A stretch of DNA of 12,920 nucleotides from positions 1-12,920 of the forward strand of contig CAJLUG010000010.1 of assembly GCA_905209745.1 (NCBI GenBank), given 5' to 3'. Below, one piece after another: positions 1 to 6,440 of this stretch. The notes beneath the pieces were generated by a model. The model was given only the letters and a program-made list of their open reading frames with translations. It made no database searches and was not told the origin of the DNA. The translations under genes were made by a program, and so were the position numbers. Source of the DNA: an uncultured Mycoplasma sp. Lineage in GTDB: Bacteria; Bacillota_I; Bacilli_A; RF39; UBA660. Positions within the stretch are counted from its first letter, which is position 1. The number at the start of each line of letters is the position of its first letter.

Positions 1-1
1 T

Positions 2-424
2 ACATTAATTGAAAAAATTTATAAAGATGCAGCGATGGGTAGATATTCAACACAAAAGTTAATGGAGAATTTGAAGGGAAAAGATAATAAAATTACAGAT
101 GATGTAGAGGGAATTTTTGAAGGATATTCTTCTTTTGAAGAAAAAGCGAAAGAAGTTTTGATTTCTTGTAATATGACTCCAGAAGAAGAGGGGAGTATCG
201 CTAAGATGATGTCTTCTATGGGAATTATGAAAGAAGTACTTACTGATAATAGTGATCCAGCAATTGCTGATTTACTTATTCAAGGAATATCTATGGGAGT
301 TATTGAGATGGAAAAACGTATTAAAGGAGCTAGTGATGATATTAATAAAGATCATATCAAGTTAGCTAAGGAGTTTTTAAAGTTTCAAGAAAAAGCCCAA
401 AAGAAGATGGAAAAATATTTATAA
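2..424 (+). CDS. Small helical protein of unknown function, 5' end cut by the window
   Basis: The open frame runs into the window edge: codons before the first ATG (35) read TLIEKIYKDAA, which fits the protein and suggests that the true start lies upstream. The visible ~140 residues are charged and helical, with no membrane segment or signal peptide, and look like a small helical bundle. The pattern (IEKIYKDAxMG near the start, a central EGYSSFEEKA, a later MSSMGIMKEVLTD and IQGISMGVIEMEK) resembles hypothetical proteins I recall from clostridial genomes; a ferritin-like or DUF2383-like bundle is possible but unproven. It ends in TAA inside the foot of a terminator hairpin, so it is transcriptionally separate from the coat genes that follow. 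Function not assigned. Confidence 0.7.
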   Translation, partial: TLIEKIYKDAAMGRYSTQKLMENLKGKDNKITDDVEGIFEGYSSFEEKAKEVLISCNMTPEEEGSIAKMMSSMGIMKEVLTDNSDPAIADLLIQGISMGVIEMEKRIKGASDDINKDHIKLAKEFLKFQEKAQKKMEKYL

Positions 425-445
425 AGACAGAAATGTCTTCTTTTT
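424..445 (+). terminator. Intrinsic terminator
   Basis: A six-base-pair stem AAGACA/TGTCTT closes a GAAA loop and is followed by CTTTTT. It begins at the last base of the upstream stop codon. Confidence 0.7.
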
Positions 446-492
446 GTTTAAAATAGTGTTTTCTGTTACACAATATAACTAGGAGGAATGAT

Positions 493-717
493 ATGAATAA
501 TATACAATATATGGAAGTTCCTAGTGGTATTTTAACTGGAAAAGATTTGGATTATTTATCTGATATGTTTCAGTGGAATTATGGAGCTTATAAACAAATG
601 AAAAACTCAGTAAATCAAGTAGGGGACCAAGAAATAGTTTCTGTTATGAATAAAGCGCTAACTTTATTTGATCAAAATTTAAATATCGTATTATCTATTT
701 TAGGAGGTGCAAAGTAA
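493..717 (+). CDS. Short CotF-like (coat F family) protein
   Basis: A 74-residue soluble protein with no signal peptide. It opens with MNNIQYMEVPSGILTGKDLDYLSDM and continues as amphipathic helix, like the short partners that accompany CotF-type spore coat proteins (compare the B. subtilis yra cluster). The EVP motif followed by a K-D-[LY] segment is shared with the next gene, so the two look like a duplicated or co-evolved pair. An AGGAGG ribosome site at 481-486 sits six bases before ATG 493; a nearer ATG at 488 is too close to be used. The stop overlaps the next start in TAATG, so translation is probably coupled. Spore coat assembly is inferred from family only. Confidence 0.7.
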   Translation: MNNIQYMEVPSGILTGKDLDYLSDMFQWNYGAYKQMKNSVNQVGDQEIVSVMNKALTLFDQNLNIVLSILGGAK

Positions 718-1028
718 TGAATAATCAAATAAGTAATCCTAAAGTAGAAGTTCCTACAGGAATATGTTGTAATGATAAAGATTATATTACTTCTTTACTT
801 TCTTGTTTAAAAGAAATGTCAAAGAATTATGTCATAGCAATGACTGAAGCTAGTAATGAGAGTCTGTATGAGAAACATAAGCAAGTTTTCTTAGAGTTAC
901 AAACTTTGCAAAGAGAAGTTTATGAGTTGATGTTTCGTAAAGGGTGGTATTCTTTAGAAAAGTCAGAAGGACAAAAAATCATGCAAAAACAACAACTTTT
1001 AGCTCAAGAATATCAGGATATGAAGTAG
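717..1028 (+). CDS. CotF family spore coat protein
   Basis: A 103-residue protein typical of the coat F family (Pfam Coat_F). It has an N-terminal NPKVEVP segment, then NDKDYITSLLSCLKEM, a middle MTEASNESLY helix, and the hallmark QREVYELMFRKGWY block near residues 65-80. Members are small helical proteins of the spore coat or of unknown role in spore formers. AGGAGGT at 702-708 lies inside the end of the preceding gene, eight bases before ATG 717, and the one-base stop/start overlap marks a two-gene operon. Its own stop TAG lies in the loop of a terminator hairpin. Presence of this pair suggests an endospore-forming ancestry; it does not prove that the organism sporulates. Confidence 0.85.
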   Translation: MNNQISNPKVEVPTGICCNDKDYITSLLSCLKEMSKNYVIAMTEASNESLYEKHKQVFLELQTLQREVYELMFRKGWYSLEKSEGQKIMQKQQLLAQEYQDMK

Positions 1029-1042
1029 TTTCATATCCTTTT
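1015..1042 (+). terminator. Terminator hairpin overlapping the coat gene stop
   Basis: A ten-base-pair stem AGGATATGAA/TTCATATCCT with a GTAGT loop contains the stop codon of the CotF-like gene and runs into only four Ts. The stem is strong and the T tract short, so termination may be partial. Confidence 0.6.
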
Positions 1043-1078
1043 AAAATAACGTAATTGCTTGAATGAAGGTGATTAATT

Positions 1079-1107
1079 TTGACAAAGATTGGAAAATTTG
1101 TTATAAT
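1079..1107 (+). promoter_or_regulatory. Perfect-consensus sigma-A promoter
   Basis: TTGACA (1079-1084), a 17-base spacer, then TATAAT (1102-1107): both hexamers match the housekeeping consensus exactly. Transcription should begin near 1114, just before the GGGGGA ribosome site. It lies inside the longest possible reading frame of the NlpC/P60 gene and therefore argues for the internal start at 1135. Confidence 0.88.
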
Positions 1108-1134
1108 ATGTTCTATCTCAGGGGGAGATTATGT

Positions 1135-2178
1135 ATGAATTTAGAAAATATACCGTCGAAAAGTAAGTTACTTTTTACGACGATGTTTATTTTTATTAGT
1201 TTAGTTTTTTGTTATGGATATGAGTATCATAAGGTCTATGATAGTATTAATGTTAAAGTAGCTGATAGTGCTGTTATAGAGTATGGTAGTCCTAACTATG
1301 ATATCCGTACTGTTGTTGATAATATTGATGGAGAGATTGTATCTATTAAACAAGATATTGATACTACAAAGGTTGGAGAACAAGAAATTGTTGTAGAAGT
1401 TGAAAAAGATAACGTTGTTAAAGATGTTTCTTTAGTAGTAGAAGTTAAAGATACGATTGCACCAGCAATCGAGTTAAAAAATGAGACTATTTCGTTAACT
1501 ACTGGAGAGTCTTTTGATATGTTAAGTAACTTAGCTTCTGTTTCAGACCAAGTAGATGGAGAAATTGATTATCAACAAAAAGAAATTGTTAATGAAGAAG
1601 TGGATACTAACTATTATACAGTTGAAAGTAACGTTAATAGTGAAGTTGCTGGTACTTATCAAGTTACTGTAAAAGCAGTAGATAAGTATGGTAATGCCTC
1701 TAGTGCTACTTATTCTGTTGTTGTTGAGGATGAAGTGAAACCGGTAGAAGTTACTACACCTGTTGTTGATAATGAGGTTAGTTATCAGGATGATTATGTA
1801 GCGACTGGTGATGTTAATGCCATGGTTGAACTTGCTTATTCATTAATTGGTAGTCCTTATATGGCAGGAGGTAATACACCTGCGGGATTTGACTGTAGTG
1901 GATTTGTTCAATACTTATATAGTAGAATTGGTATTAGTATTAGTAGAAGTACTTCTACACAGTTATATGATGGTGTAGCTGTTAGTTATGAAAATGCACA
2001 ACCTGGAGATATTTTACTTTGGGGATATGCTAATGGTACAATTACACACTCAGCTATTTATGTTGGTAATGGTCAGATGATTCATGCTACTAACCCTAGG
2101 CAAGGTGTTATTGCTAGTGATGTTGCAGCATGGACTCGTGGATCAGGTACTTCCGTATTAGCTGTTAGAAGAATATAG
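1135..2178 (+). CDS. Secreted NlpC/P60 (C40) peptidoglycan endopeptidase with Ig-like domains
   Basis: Cuts peptide stems of peptidoglycan outside the membrane. The 347-residue protein has a hydrophobic N-terminal segment (about 11-28), a beta-rich region from about 40 to 200 that looks like two Ig-like/DUF5011-type domains (the second with AGTYQVTVKAVDKYGN), a linker, then the NlpC/P60 domain from about 225 to the end. The catalytic Cys254 is in GFDCSGFVQYLY, with His305 (THSAIYVG) and His317 (MIHATNP) as expected. A frame from ATG 1063 would add 24 residues but would begin upstream of the promoter; ATG 1135 has GGGGGA at 1121-1126 and is preferred. The perfect promoter suggests strong constitutive expression. 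The Ig-like part may bind wall polymers (inference). The membrane segment may be a signal anchor, since no clean cleavage site is visible. Confidence 0.9.
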   Translation: MNLENIPSKSKLLFTTMFIFISLVFCYGYEYHKVYDSINVKVADSAVIEYGSPNYDIRTVVDNIDGEIVSIKQDIDTTKVGEQEIVVEVEKDNVVKDVSLVVEVKDTIAPAIELKNETISLTTGESFDMLSNLASVSDQVDGEIDYQQKEIVNEEVDTNYYTVESNVNSEVAGTYQVTVKAVDKYGNASSATYSVVVEDEVKPVEVTTPVVDNEVSYQDDYVATGDVNAMVELAYSLIGSPYMAGGNTPAGFDCSGFVQYLYSRIGISISRSTSTQLYDGVAVSYENAQPGDILLWGYANGTITHSAIYVGNGQMIHATNPRQGVIASDVAAWTRGSGTSVLAVRRI

Positions 2179-2236
2179 AATAAAAAGTATGTATAATTCT
2201 TCCTATTTTGTTCATTCTATAGATAGGAGGGATTAT

Positions 2237-2437
2237 ATGGAAACAGTACAAAAAATATTATTAGTTTTTACTATTATAGGTGCTATTAACTGGGGTCTTA
2301 TTGGTATTTTAGATTTCAACTTGATAGATACAATTTTTGGAGTAGGATCTTTATTTAGTAGACTTATCTATAGTTTAGTTGGAATTTGTGGATTAATTAA
2401 TATTGGTATTTTATTTAACCATATCGAATCAAAATAA
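2237..2437 (+). CDS. DUF378 family small membrane protein
   Basis: A 66-residue protein with two membrane segments (about 5-25 and 38-58) and the DUF378 signature: I-G-A-I-N-W-G-L-I-G near residue 14 and L-I-Y-S-L-V-G-I-C-G near residue 44. B. subtilis YuzA is the same type. The role of the family is unknown. An upstream in-frame ATG at 2189 would add 16 polar residues with no ribosome site; ATG 2237 has ATAGGAGGG at 2224-2232 and matches the family length. It follows the NlpC/P60 gene by 58 bases with no convincing terminator between, so co-transcription is possible. A TATAAT at 2192-2197 could give it its own start, but it lacks a good -35. Confidence 0.85.
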   Translation: METVQKILLVFTIIGAINWGLIGILDFNLIDTIFGVGSLFSRLIYSLVGICGLINIGILFNHIESK

Positions 2438-2459
2438 GGTAAAAAATTAAGAAATAAGT

Positions 2460-2487
2460 TTGCAACTAAAGATAAAAGTGATACAAT
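2460..2487 (+). promoter_or_regulatory. Possible tRNA-Thr promoter nested in the terminator
   Basis: TTGCAA (2460-2465), 16 bases, TACAAT (2482-2487). It predicts a start near 2494, about 15 bases before the mature tRNA. The -10 box lies inside the hairpin stem of the preceding terminator. The placement suits the tRNA, but the match is only moderate. Confidence 0.45.
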
Positions 2488-2506
2488 TAATTTGTATCTT
2501 TTTATT
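2480..2506 (+). terminator. Terminator after the DUF378 gene
   Basis: Stem GATACAA/TTGTATC with loop TTAAT (2480-2498) followed by TTTTTATTTT. The left arm also holds the possible -10 box of the tRNA promoter. Confidence 0.65.
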
Positions 2507-2508
2507 TT

Positions 2509-2584
2509 GCCGATTTAGCTCAGTTGGTAGAGCAGCGCATTCGTAATGCGGAGGTCGAAGGTTCAAGTCCTTTAATCGGCACCA
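2509..2584 (+). tRNA. tRNA-Thr, anticodon CGT
   Basis: A full cloverleaf can be folded. The acceptor stem GCCGATT/AATCGGC is perfect, the D stem is GCTC/GAGC, the anticodon loop TTCGTAA places CGT at 34-36, and the T arm is GAAGG-TTCAAGT-CCTTT. The CCA end is encoded (2582-2584) after discriminator A. It reads ACG threonine codons. The first anticodon-stem pair (27-43) is G opposite G; E. coli thrW also has a purine mismatch here, so this is not a defect. It stands alone, with a terminator directly after. Confidence 0.95.
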
Positions 2585-2594
2585 GGTTAATATT

Positions 2595-2621
2595 AAACTC
2601 GAAATTTTGTTTCGAGTTTTT
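2595..2621 (+). terminator. Terminator after tRNA-Thr
   Basis: A ten-base-pair stem AAACTCGAAA/TTTCGAGTTT with loop TTTTG ends in a T run, 11 bases after the tRNA CCA. Confidence 0.85.
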
Positions 2622-2665
2622 GTTTGTAATTATGTTTTTTTCTTTTATAAATCTTGGTTATGAGG

Positions 2666-2694
2666 TTGTGTTTTCGACAAAAAAATGTTATCAT
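2666..2694 (+). promoter_or_regulatory. Probable promoter with extended -10
   Basis: TTGTGT (2666-2671), 17 bases, TATCAT (2689-2694), with TG one base before the -10 (TGTTATCAT). Transcription would start near 2701, leaving about 19 bases before GTG 2720. Confidence 0.5.
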
Positions 2695-2719
2695 GGTTAT
2701 TAAGAATAGGGGTGGTATA

Positions 2720-3079
2720 GTGGATGTTGTAATTTCGTTTTTTCGAGATTTCTTATCTGGCCCTTTATATATTGTAGTTGTGGTAATTTCTGTTATTGGT
2801 ATTTCTGCTTGTATTGGATATTTGGCAGAAGGAACCATAAAACAAAAAGAACAAGAAAAGAAAAATGAGGAAGACTTGTCTCATGTACATCTTGTTGAAG
2901 AAGGAAATGGGACAGGTGTTTATGTTTCTTCGGATGCTAAAAGTGCTATTAAAGAGAATCCATTTCAGTCTGTTGGAAATGTAGGGAATGCTAGTATTAG
3001 TAATGTTCCTCTTAATAGTGTTATTTCTAATAGTGAAAACAATAATACAACACAAGGTTCTCATACTGCGAATCAGTAA
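2720..3079 (+). CDS. Single-pass membrane protein of unknown function upstream of cdaA
   Basis: About 119 residues. A hydrophobic segment (about 16-36, GPLYIVVVVISVIGISACIG) is followed by a charged stretch (KQKEQEKKNEED) and a low-complexity tail rich in Asn and Ser. The start is taken as GTG 2720, with AGGGG at 2708-2712; ATG codons upstream in frame (2654, 2660, 2693) lack ribosome sites and overlap the probable promoter. No family recognised. It lies 58 bases before cdaA in the same direction with no terminator between, so it may be partly co-transcribed and could be an accessory membrane factor, but only proximity supports that. The tail composition suggests a flexible segment; topology is uncertain. 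Confidence 0.6.
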   Translation: MDVVISFFRDFLSGPLYIVVVVISVIGISACIGYLAEGTIKQKEQEKKNEEDLSHVHLVEEGNGTGVYVSSDAKSAIKENPFQSVGNVGNASISNVPLNSVISNSENNNTTQGSHTANQ

Positions 3080-3084
3080 TGCCC

Positions 3085-3113
3085 TTTACTATTCTTGAGA
3101 AATTTTATATAAT
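3085..3113 (+). promoter_or_regulatory. cdaA promoter
   Basis: TTTACT (3085-3090), 17 bases, perfect TATAAT (3108-3113), predicting a start near 3120 just before the TGGAGGG ribosome site. Confidence 0.7.
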
Positions 3114-3137
3114 ATTATAGGAACATGGAGGGATTTG

Positions 3138-3971
3138 ATGACAATAACAGTTACAGATATTATATCTATACTGAGAAAACTTGGAGATATCTGTCTTGTA
3201 TGGTTTATCTTCTATTTTATACTTAAAAATATTAAAAACAACGTAAAACTTTCTTTGATTTTTAAGGGAGTAGTTATCGTTATTGCTTTAAAACTAGTTA
3301 GTGGATGGTTAGGATTTACTACGATAGGTGTTTTACTTGATTATGTAATTCAATGGGGACCTATTGCTTTAATTGTTATTTTCCAACCTGAAATTCGTAC
3401 TATACTGGAGCAATTAGGACGTAGTCAGTTGTTAGGACGGCATAAAGTACTAACGGTTGATGAGAGAGAACATCTAGTATATGAGATTGTTAATGCTGTT
3501 GACTATATGAGAAAAGAACGTATTGGTGCGTTAATTGTTTTAGAGCGTGATATAAGTTTAGGAAATTATATCGAAAAAGCTAAAAAGATATATGCAGATT
3601 TGTCTAGTGATTTATTGATTGCTATTTTCTATGAAGGTAACCCACTTCATGATGGTGGAGTTATTATTCAAGGAGATAGAATTACTTGTGCTGGGGCAGT
3701 ATTTCCAACCAGTAGTAGTCCTAAATTAAATCGTAGACTTGGTACTAGACATAGAGCTGCTTTAGGATTATCTGAAGAGACAGATGCCATTTGTATTGTT
3801 GTTTCTGAAGAGACTGGTAGAGTTTCTATAGCATTAAAGGGAGAAATGCTATATAACTTGACTTTGGATGATGTTCGTATGATGTTAATTGATGAACTAA
3901 GACCAAAACAAGATGGTGAATTTGATGAAGATGAAATAGATGAGGAAGAGATATATGAAGAGAATAAGTAA
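3138..3971 (+). CDS. cdaA: Diadenylate cyclase CdaA
   Basis: Makes cyclic di-AMP from two ATP at the membrane; this messenger controls potassium and osmolyte uptake and wall homeostasis in Bacillota. The 277-residue protein has three membrane segments (about 18-33, 42-60, 63-83), then the linker FQPEIRTILEQLGR typical of CdaA and a DAC (DisA_N) domain from about 105 to 255. The RHR motif is at 204-206 (GTRHRAALG). The usual DGA motif reads DGG here (172-174, in NPLHDGGVII). The C-terminus is strongly acidic. ATG 3138 follows TGGAGGG at 3126-3132; TTG 3135 is too close to it. The gene overlaps cdaR, its usual operon partner. Identification is firm; activity with the DGG variant is expected but not shown. 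Confidence 0.95.
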   Translation: MTITVTDIISILRKLGDICLVWFIFYFILKNIKNNVKLSLIFKGVVIVIALKLVSGWLGFTTIGVLLDYVIQWGPIALIVIFQPEIRTILEQLGRSQLLGRHKVLTVDEREHLVYEIVNAVDYMRKERIGALIVLERDISLGNYIEKAKKIYADLSSDLLIAIFYEGNPLHDGGVIIQGDRITCAGAVFPTSSSPKLNRRLGTRHRAALGLSEETDAICIVVSEETGRVSIALKGEMLYNLTLDDVRMMLIDELRPKQDGEFDEDEIDEEEIYEENK

Positions 3972-5313
3972 GAGTATTAAAGCATTCTTTCGTCGTATTG
4001 GTTCATTCTTTGATAAATGGTTAATTACTCCCATAACCAAACTGATATTAAAAGTTGTAGAATTCTTTAAAGAACATTCTAAAAATATTGATCGTATTGC
4101 TTCAAAGAAATCTACTCTTATTGTGGTTAGTTTATTGTTAGCGTTTGGTGTCTTTGTATTAATTGACCAAGAATCTAGTGTAATGATAGATCAATATGCC
4201 GAAGTGTTATATGATCAACCAGTAACTGCTGTTTATAATGAAGAATTATATGTTGTAGAAGGATTACCTGAGACTGTTGATATTACTTTGATTGGTCAAA
4301 GAAGACATATCTTCTTAGCAAAACAAGCTCCTTCTAAAGGTGTAAGTGTAGATTTAACTGGCCTTGGTACTGGTAATCATAAAGTAACTTTAAAGTATTC
4401 ACAAATGCTTAAGTCACTAGATTATCGTTTGGATCCATCTGAAGTTACTGTTACTATTTATGAAAAAGTTAGTGAGACTAGAAGTTTAACTGTTGATATC
4501 TTACATCAAGATGATTTAGATAGTAAGTTATATATTGATGATGTTGAACTTGATAGAACTGATGTTATTATTAAGGGTGCACAATATAAACTTGATCAAG
4601 TTGCGACAGTTCGTGCTTTGGTTGATGTAGATCAAATTAGTAATCCAGAAGCTGGAGAGATTACATTAAAAGATGTTCCATTAGTTGCTTATGATGCTGA
4701 AGGTAAGACTGTGGATGTTGAAATTGTGCCAGCAACTGTAGATGCTCATATTACTATTACATCACCAAGTAAAGAAGTACCTATTACTGTTGTTCCTACT
4801 GGTAATTTAGCATTTGGTAAAGCAATTAAATCTATTAGTACTGATATTTCTTCTGTTACTGTTTATGGTGAAGCTGCTGCTGTTGAAAAATTAGATGAAA
4901 TTGAAGTAGAAATAGATGTTAAAGGATTAGATAGTAATAAAGAATTTAATGTTACTATTAATAAACCAAATGGTATTACAGAACTTAGTGAGAAGACAGT
5001 TAAGGTATCGGTTGAAGTAGATAACTCGATTTCTAAAGAATTTACTGTTGATAACATTGAATTTAGAAATCTGGGTGATGGTTATACTGTTCAAGCATTG
5101 TCGGCAGAAGATACTTCGGTAGTAGTCGTTGTTTCTGGTAGTGCTGATATTGTTAACAGTGTCGATGCTTCGTCAATTGCTGCTTATATCGACTTAGATG
5201 GTTACGGTGTTGGTGAACATGAAGTTGATGTTAAAGTAGTTCGATCTGATGTCAGACTTACTTATAGTCCTAAGACAAAACAAGTTAAAGTTAGAATTTC
5301 TGAGGGTAGTTAA
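3955..5313 (+). CDS. cdaR: CdaR (YbbR-domain) regulator of CdaA
   Basis: The 452-residue partner of CdaA, known in related bacteria to bind CdaA and modulate its cyclase activity. It has one membrane segment (about 53-71) and then a long extracellular beta-rich part that appears to hold about four YbbR repeats, recognisable by recurring PETVDITLIGQ, DVELDRTDVIIKGA, SISTDISSVTVYGEA and SAEDTSVVVVVSGS segments. Unlike usual CdaR, about 50 basic and amphipathic residues precede the membrane segment. ATG 3955 (GAGGAAGAG just upstream) is preferred over ATG 3940; it overlaps cdaA by 17 bases, so translation is probably coupled. The stop codon lies inside the terminator. glmM, often third in this operon, is not the next gene here. 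Confidence 0.9.
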   Translation: MKRISKSIKAFFRRIGSFFDKWLITPITKLILKVVEFFKEHSKNIDRIASKKSTLIVVSLLLAFGVFVLIDQESSVMIDQYAEVLYDQPVTAVYNEELYVVEGLPETVDITLIGQRRHIFLAKQAPSKGVSVDLTGLGTGNHKVTLKYSQMLKSLDYRLDPSEVTVTIYEKVSETRSLTVDILHQDDLDSKLYIDDVELDRTDVIIKGAQYKLDQVATVRALVDVDQISNPEAGEITLKDVPLVAYDAEGKTVDVEIVPATVDAHITITSPSKEVPITVVPTGNLAFGKAIKSISTDISSVTVYGEAAAVEKLDEIEVEIDVKGLDSNKEFNVTINKPNGITELSEKTVKVSVEVDNSISKEFTVDNIEFRNLGDGYTVQALSAEDTSVVVVVSGSADIVNSVDASSIAAYIDLDGYGVGEHEVDVKVVRSDVRLTYSPKTKQVKVRISEGS

Positions 5314-5332
5314 AAACTATCCTCTTTTTTTT
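5302..5332 (+). terminator. Strong terminator of the cdaAR operon
   Basis: A ten-base-pair stem (one G-T pair) from GAGGGTAGTT and AACTATCCTC around a three-base loop, followed by eight Ts. The cdaR stop codon begins in the left arm. Confidence 0.85.
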
Positions 5333-5387
5333 GCATAATTTCTTAATCTTTTCATAGAGTTTAGTAGAATATGATTAGAGGTGAAAT

Positions 5388-6389
5388 ATGAAAAAGCTGT
5401 TATTCTTTGTTTTTTTAATTTGTTGTCTGTTCTTATCAGGTTGTGGTAAGTATGGAGAAGAAGATGTTATAGAAGATTTTAGTAAAAAAGTGGATGATGC
5501 GAAAGCTTATTATGTGGAAGGAACGTTAGAAGTAGTCAACAATGATGATGTGTATAATTATAATGTAGAAGTCTCTTTTAAAGAGGATAACTATTATAAA
5601 GTTAGTCTCACAAATACTGCAAATAATCATACACAAGTCATTTTAAAGAATGATGATGGTGTCTATGTTGTAACTCCTTCTTTAAATAAGAGTTTTAAGT
5701 TCCAGAGTGATTGGCCTTATAGTAATTCACAGATTTATTTATTAGCTTCTATTGTGGATGATATTAAGGATGATGATAATAGAACATTTAAAGAAACTGA
5801 TGATTCTTATGTTTTTACTACTACTGTTAATTATCCAAATAATAGAGAATTAGTAAAACAGAAGATTCTCTTAAGTAAGAAATTAAAACTAAAGAGAGTT
5901 CAAGTTTATAATAGTGATTCTGTTATTTGTATGACTATGAATTTTAAAGATATTGATTATTCTCCAACATTTAAAAAGAATTATTTTTCTTTGAGTAATG
6001 TTATGGAAGCTTATTCTGTGGATGAGGATCAGGTAGAAGAGACTTCTAGTTTAGATGAGAGTATTTATCCACTACTTGTTCCAACAGGTACGAAGCTTAC
6101 GAATGAAGAGAAGATTACGATGGATAATGGTGAACGAATTATTATGACTTTTGATGGAGAGAAACCGTTTTTATTAGTAGAGGAGACGGCTGATATTCTA
6201 GATGAATTTACAGTAATACCAACTTATGGAGAACCTTATCAACTTATGGATACGCTTGGTGTTATGACTGATAATTCGCTTAGTTGGACTACGAATGGAA
6301 TTGAATATTATTTGGTTAGTGATGTAATGAATCAAGAAGAGTTAGTAGAGGTGGCTCAATCGATTGGCGTTGTTCAAACGATGAAATAA
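5388..6389 (+). CDS. Lipoprotein with LolA-like fold (GerS/YdcC-like)
   Basis: A 333-residue exported lipoprotein. The signal peptide ends in the lipobox LSGC, with lipidated Cys19. Residues about 25-205 form a beta-rich domain with a YYVEGTLEVVNNDD opening and a NNRELVKQKILLSKKLKLKRVQVYN segment, like LolA-type lipoproteins of Bacillota such as YdcC and the C. difficile germination factor GerS. The C-terminal part (about 215-325) resembles DUF4367, with the ending SWTTNGIEYYLVSDVMNQEELVEVAQSI. GAGGTG before ATG 5388 is a good ribosome site; a weak promoter (TTAATC, 16 bases, TAGAAT ending at 5370) may drive it. A germination or lipid-binding role is only suggested by family resemblance. It is flanked on both sides by terminators. 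Confidence 0.75.
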   Translation: MKKLLFFVFLICCLFLSGCGKYGEEDVIEDFSKKVDDAKAYYVEGTLEVVNNDDVYNYNVEVSFKEDNYYKVSLTNTANNHTQVILKNDDGVYVVTPSLNKSFKFQSDWPYSNSQIYLLASIVDDIKDDDNRTFKETDDSYVFTTTVNYPNNRELVKQKILLSKKLKLKRVQVYNSDSVICMTMNFKDIDYSPTFKKNYFSLSNVMEAYSVDEDQVEETSSLDESIYPLLVPTGTKLTNEEKITMDNGERIIMTFDGEKPFLLVEETADILDEFTVIPTYGEPYQLMDTLGVMTDNSLSWTTNGIEYYLVSDVMNQEELVEVAQSIGVVQTMK

Positions 6390-6412
6390 AAGAGCTTTAC
6401 CTCTTTTTTTTC
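6388..6412 (+). terminator. Terminator after the lipoprotein gene
   Basis: Stem AAAAGAG/CTCTTTT with loop CTTTAC, followed by a long T run. The stem is AU-rich and modest. The loop contains part of the -35 box of the next gene. Confidence 0.6.
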
Positions 6413-6424
6413 TTATGATATAAT
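6396..6424 (+). promoter_or_regulatory. Promoter of the thioredoxin-fold-like gene
   Basis: TTTACC (6396-6401), 17 bases, perfect TATAAT (6419-6424) with an extended -10 TG at 6416-6417. The -35 box starts in the loop of the upstream terminator, so the two signals overlap physically. Confidence 0.75.
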
Positions 6425-6440
6425 CATTTTGGGTGGTAAT

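Noticed and set aside
1063..1134. N-terminal extension of the NlpC/P60 protein from ATG 1063
   Set aside because: It overlaps a perfect promoter, lacks a well-placed ribosome site, and puts a cytosolic-looking stretch before the export signal.
2593..3064. Minus-strand open frames at 2593-2838 and 2765-3064
   Set aside because: They lie opposite the membrane protein gene or the tRNA terminator, have compositions of antisense shadows and lack ribosome sites.
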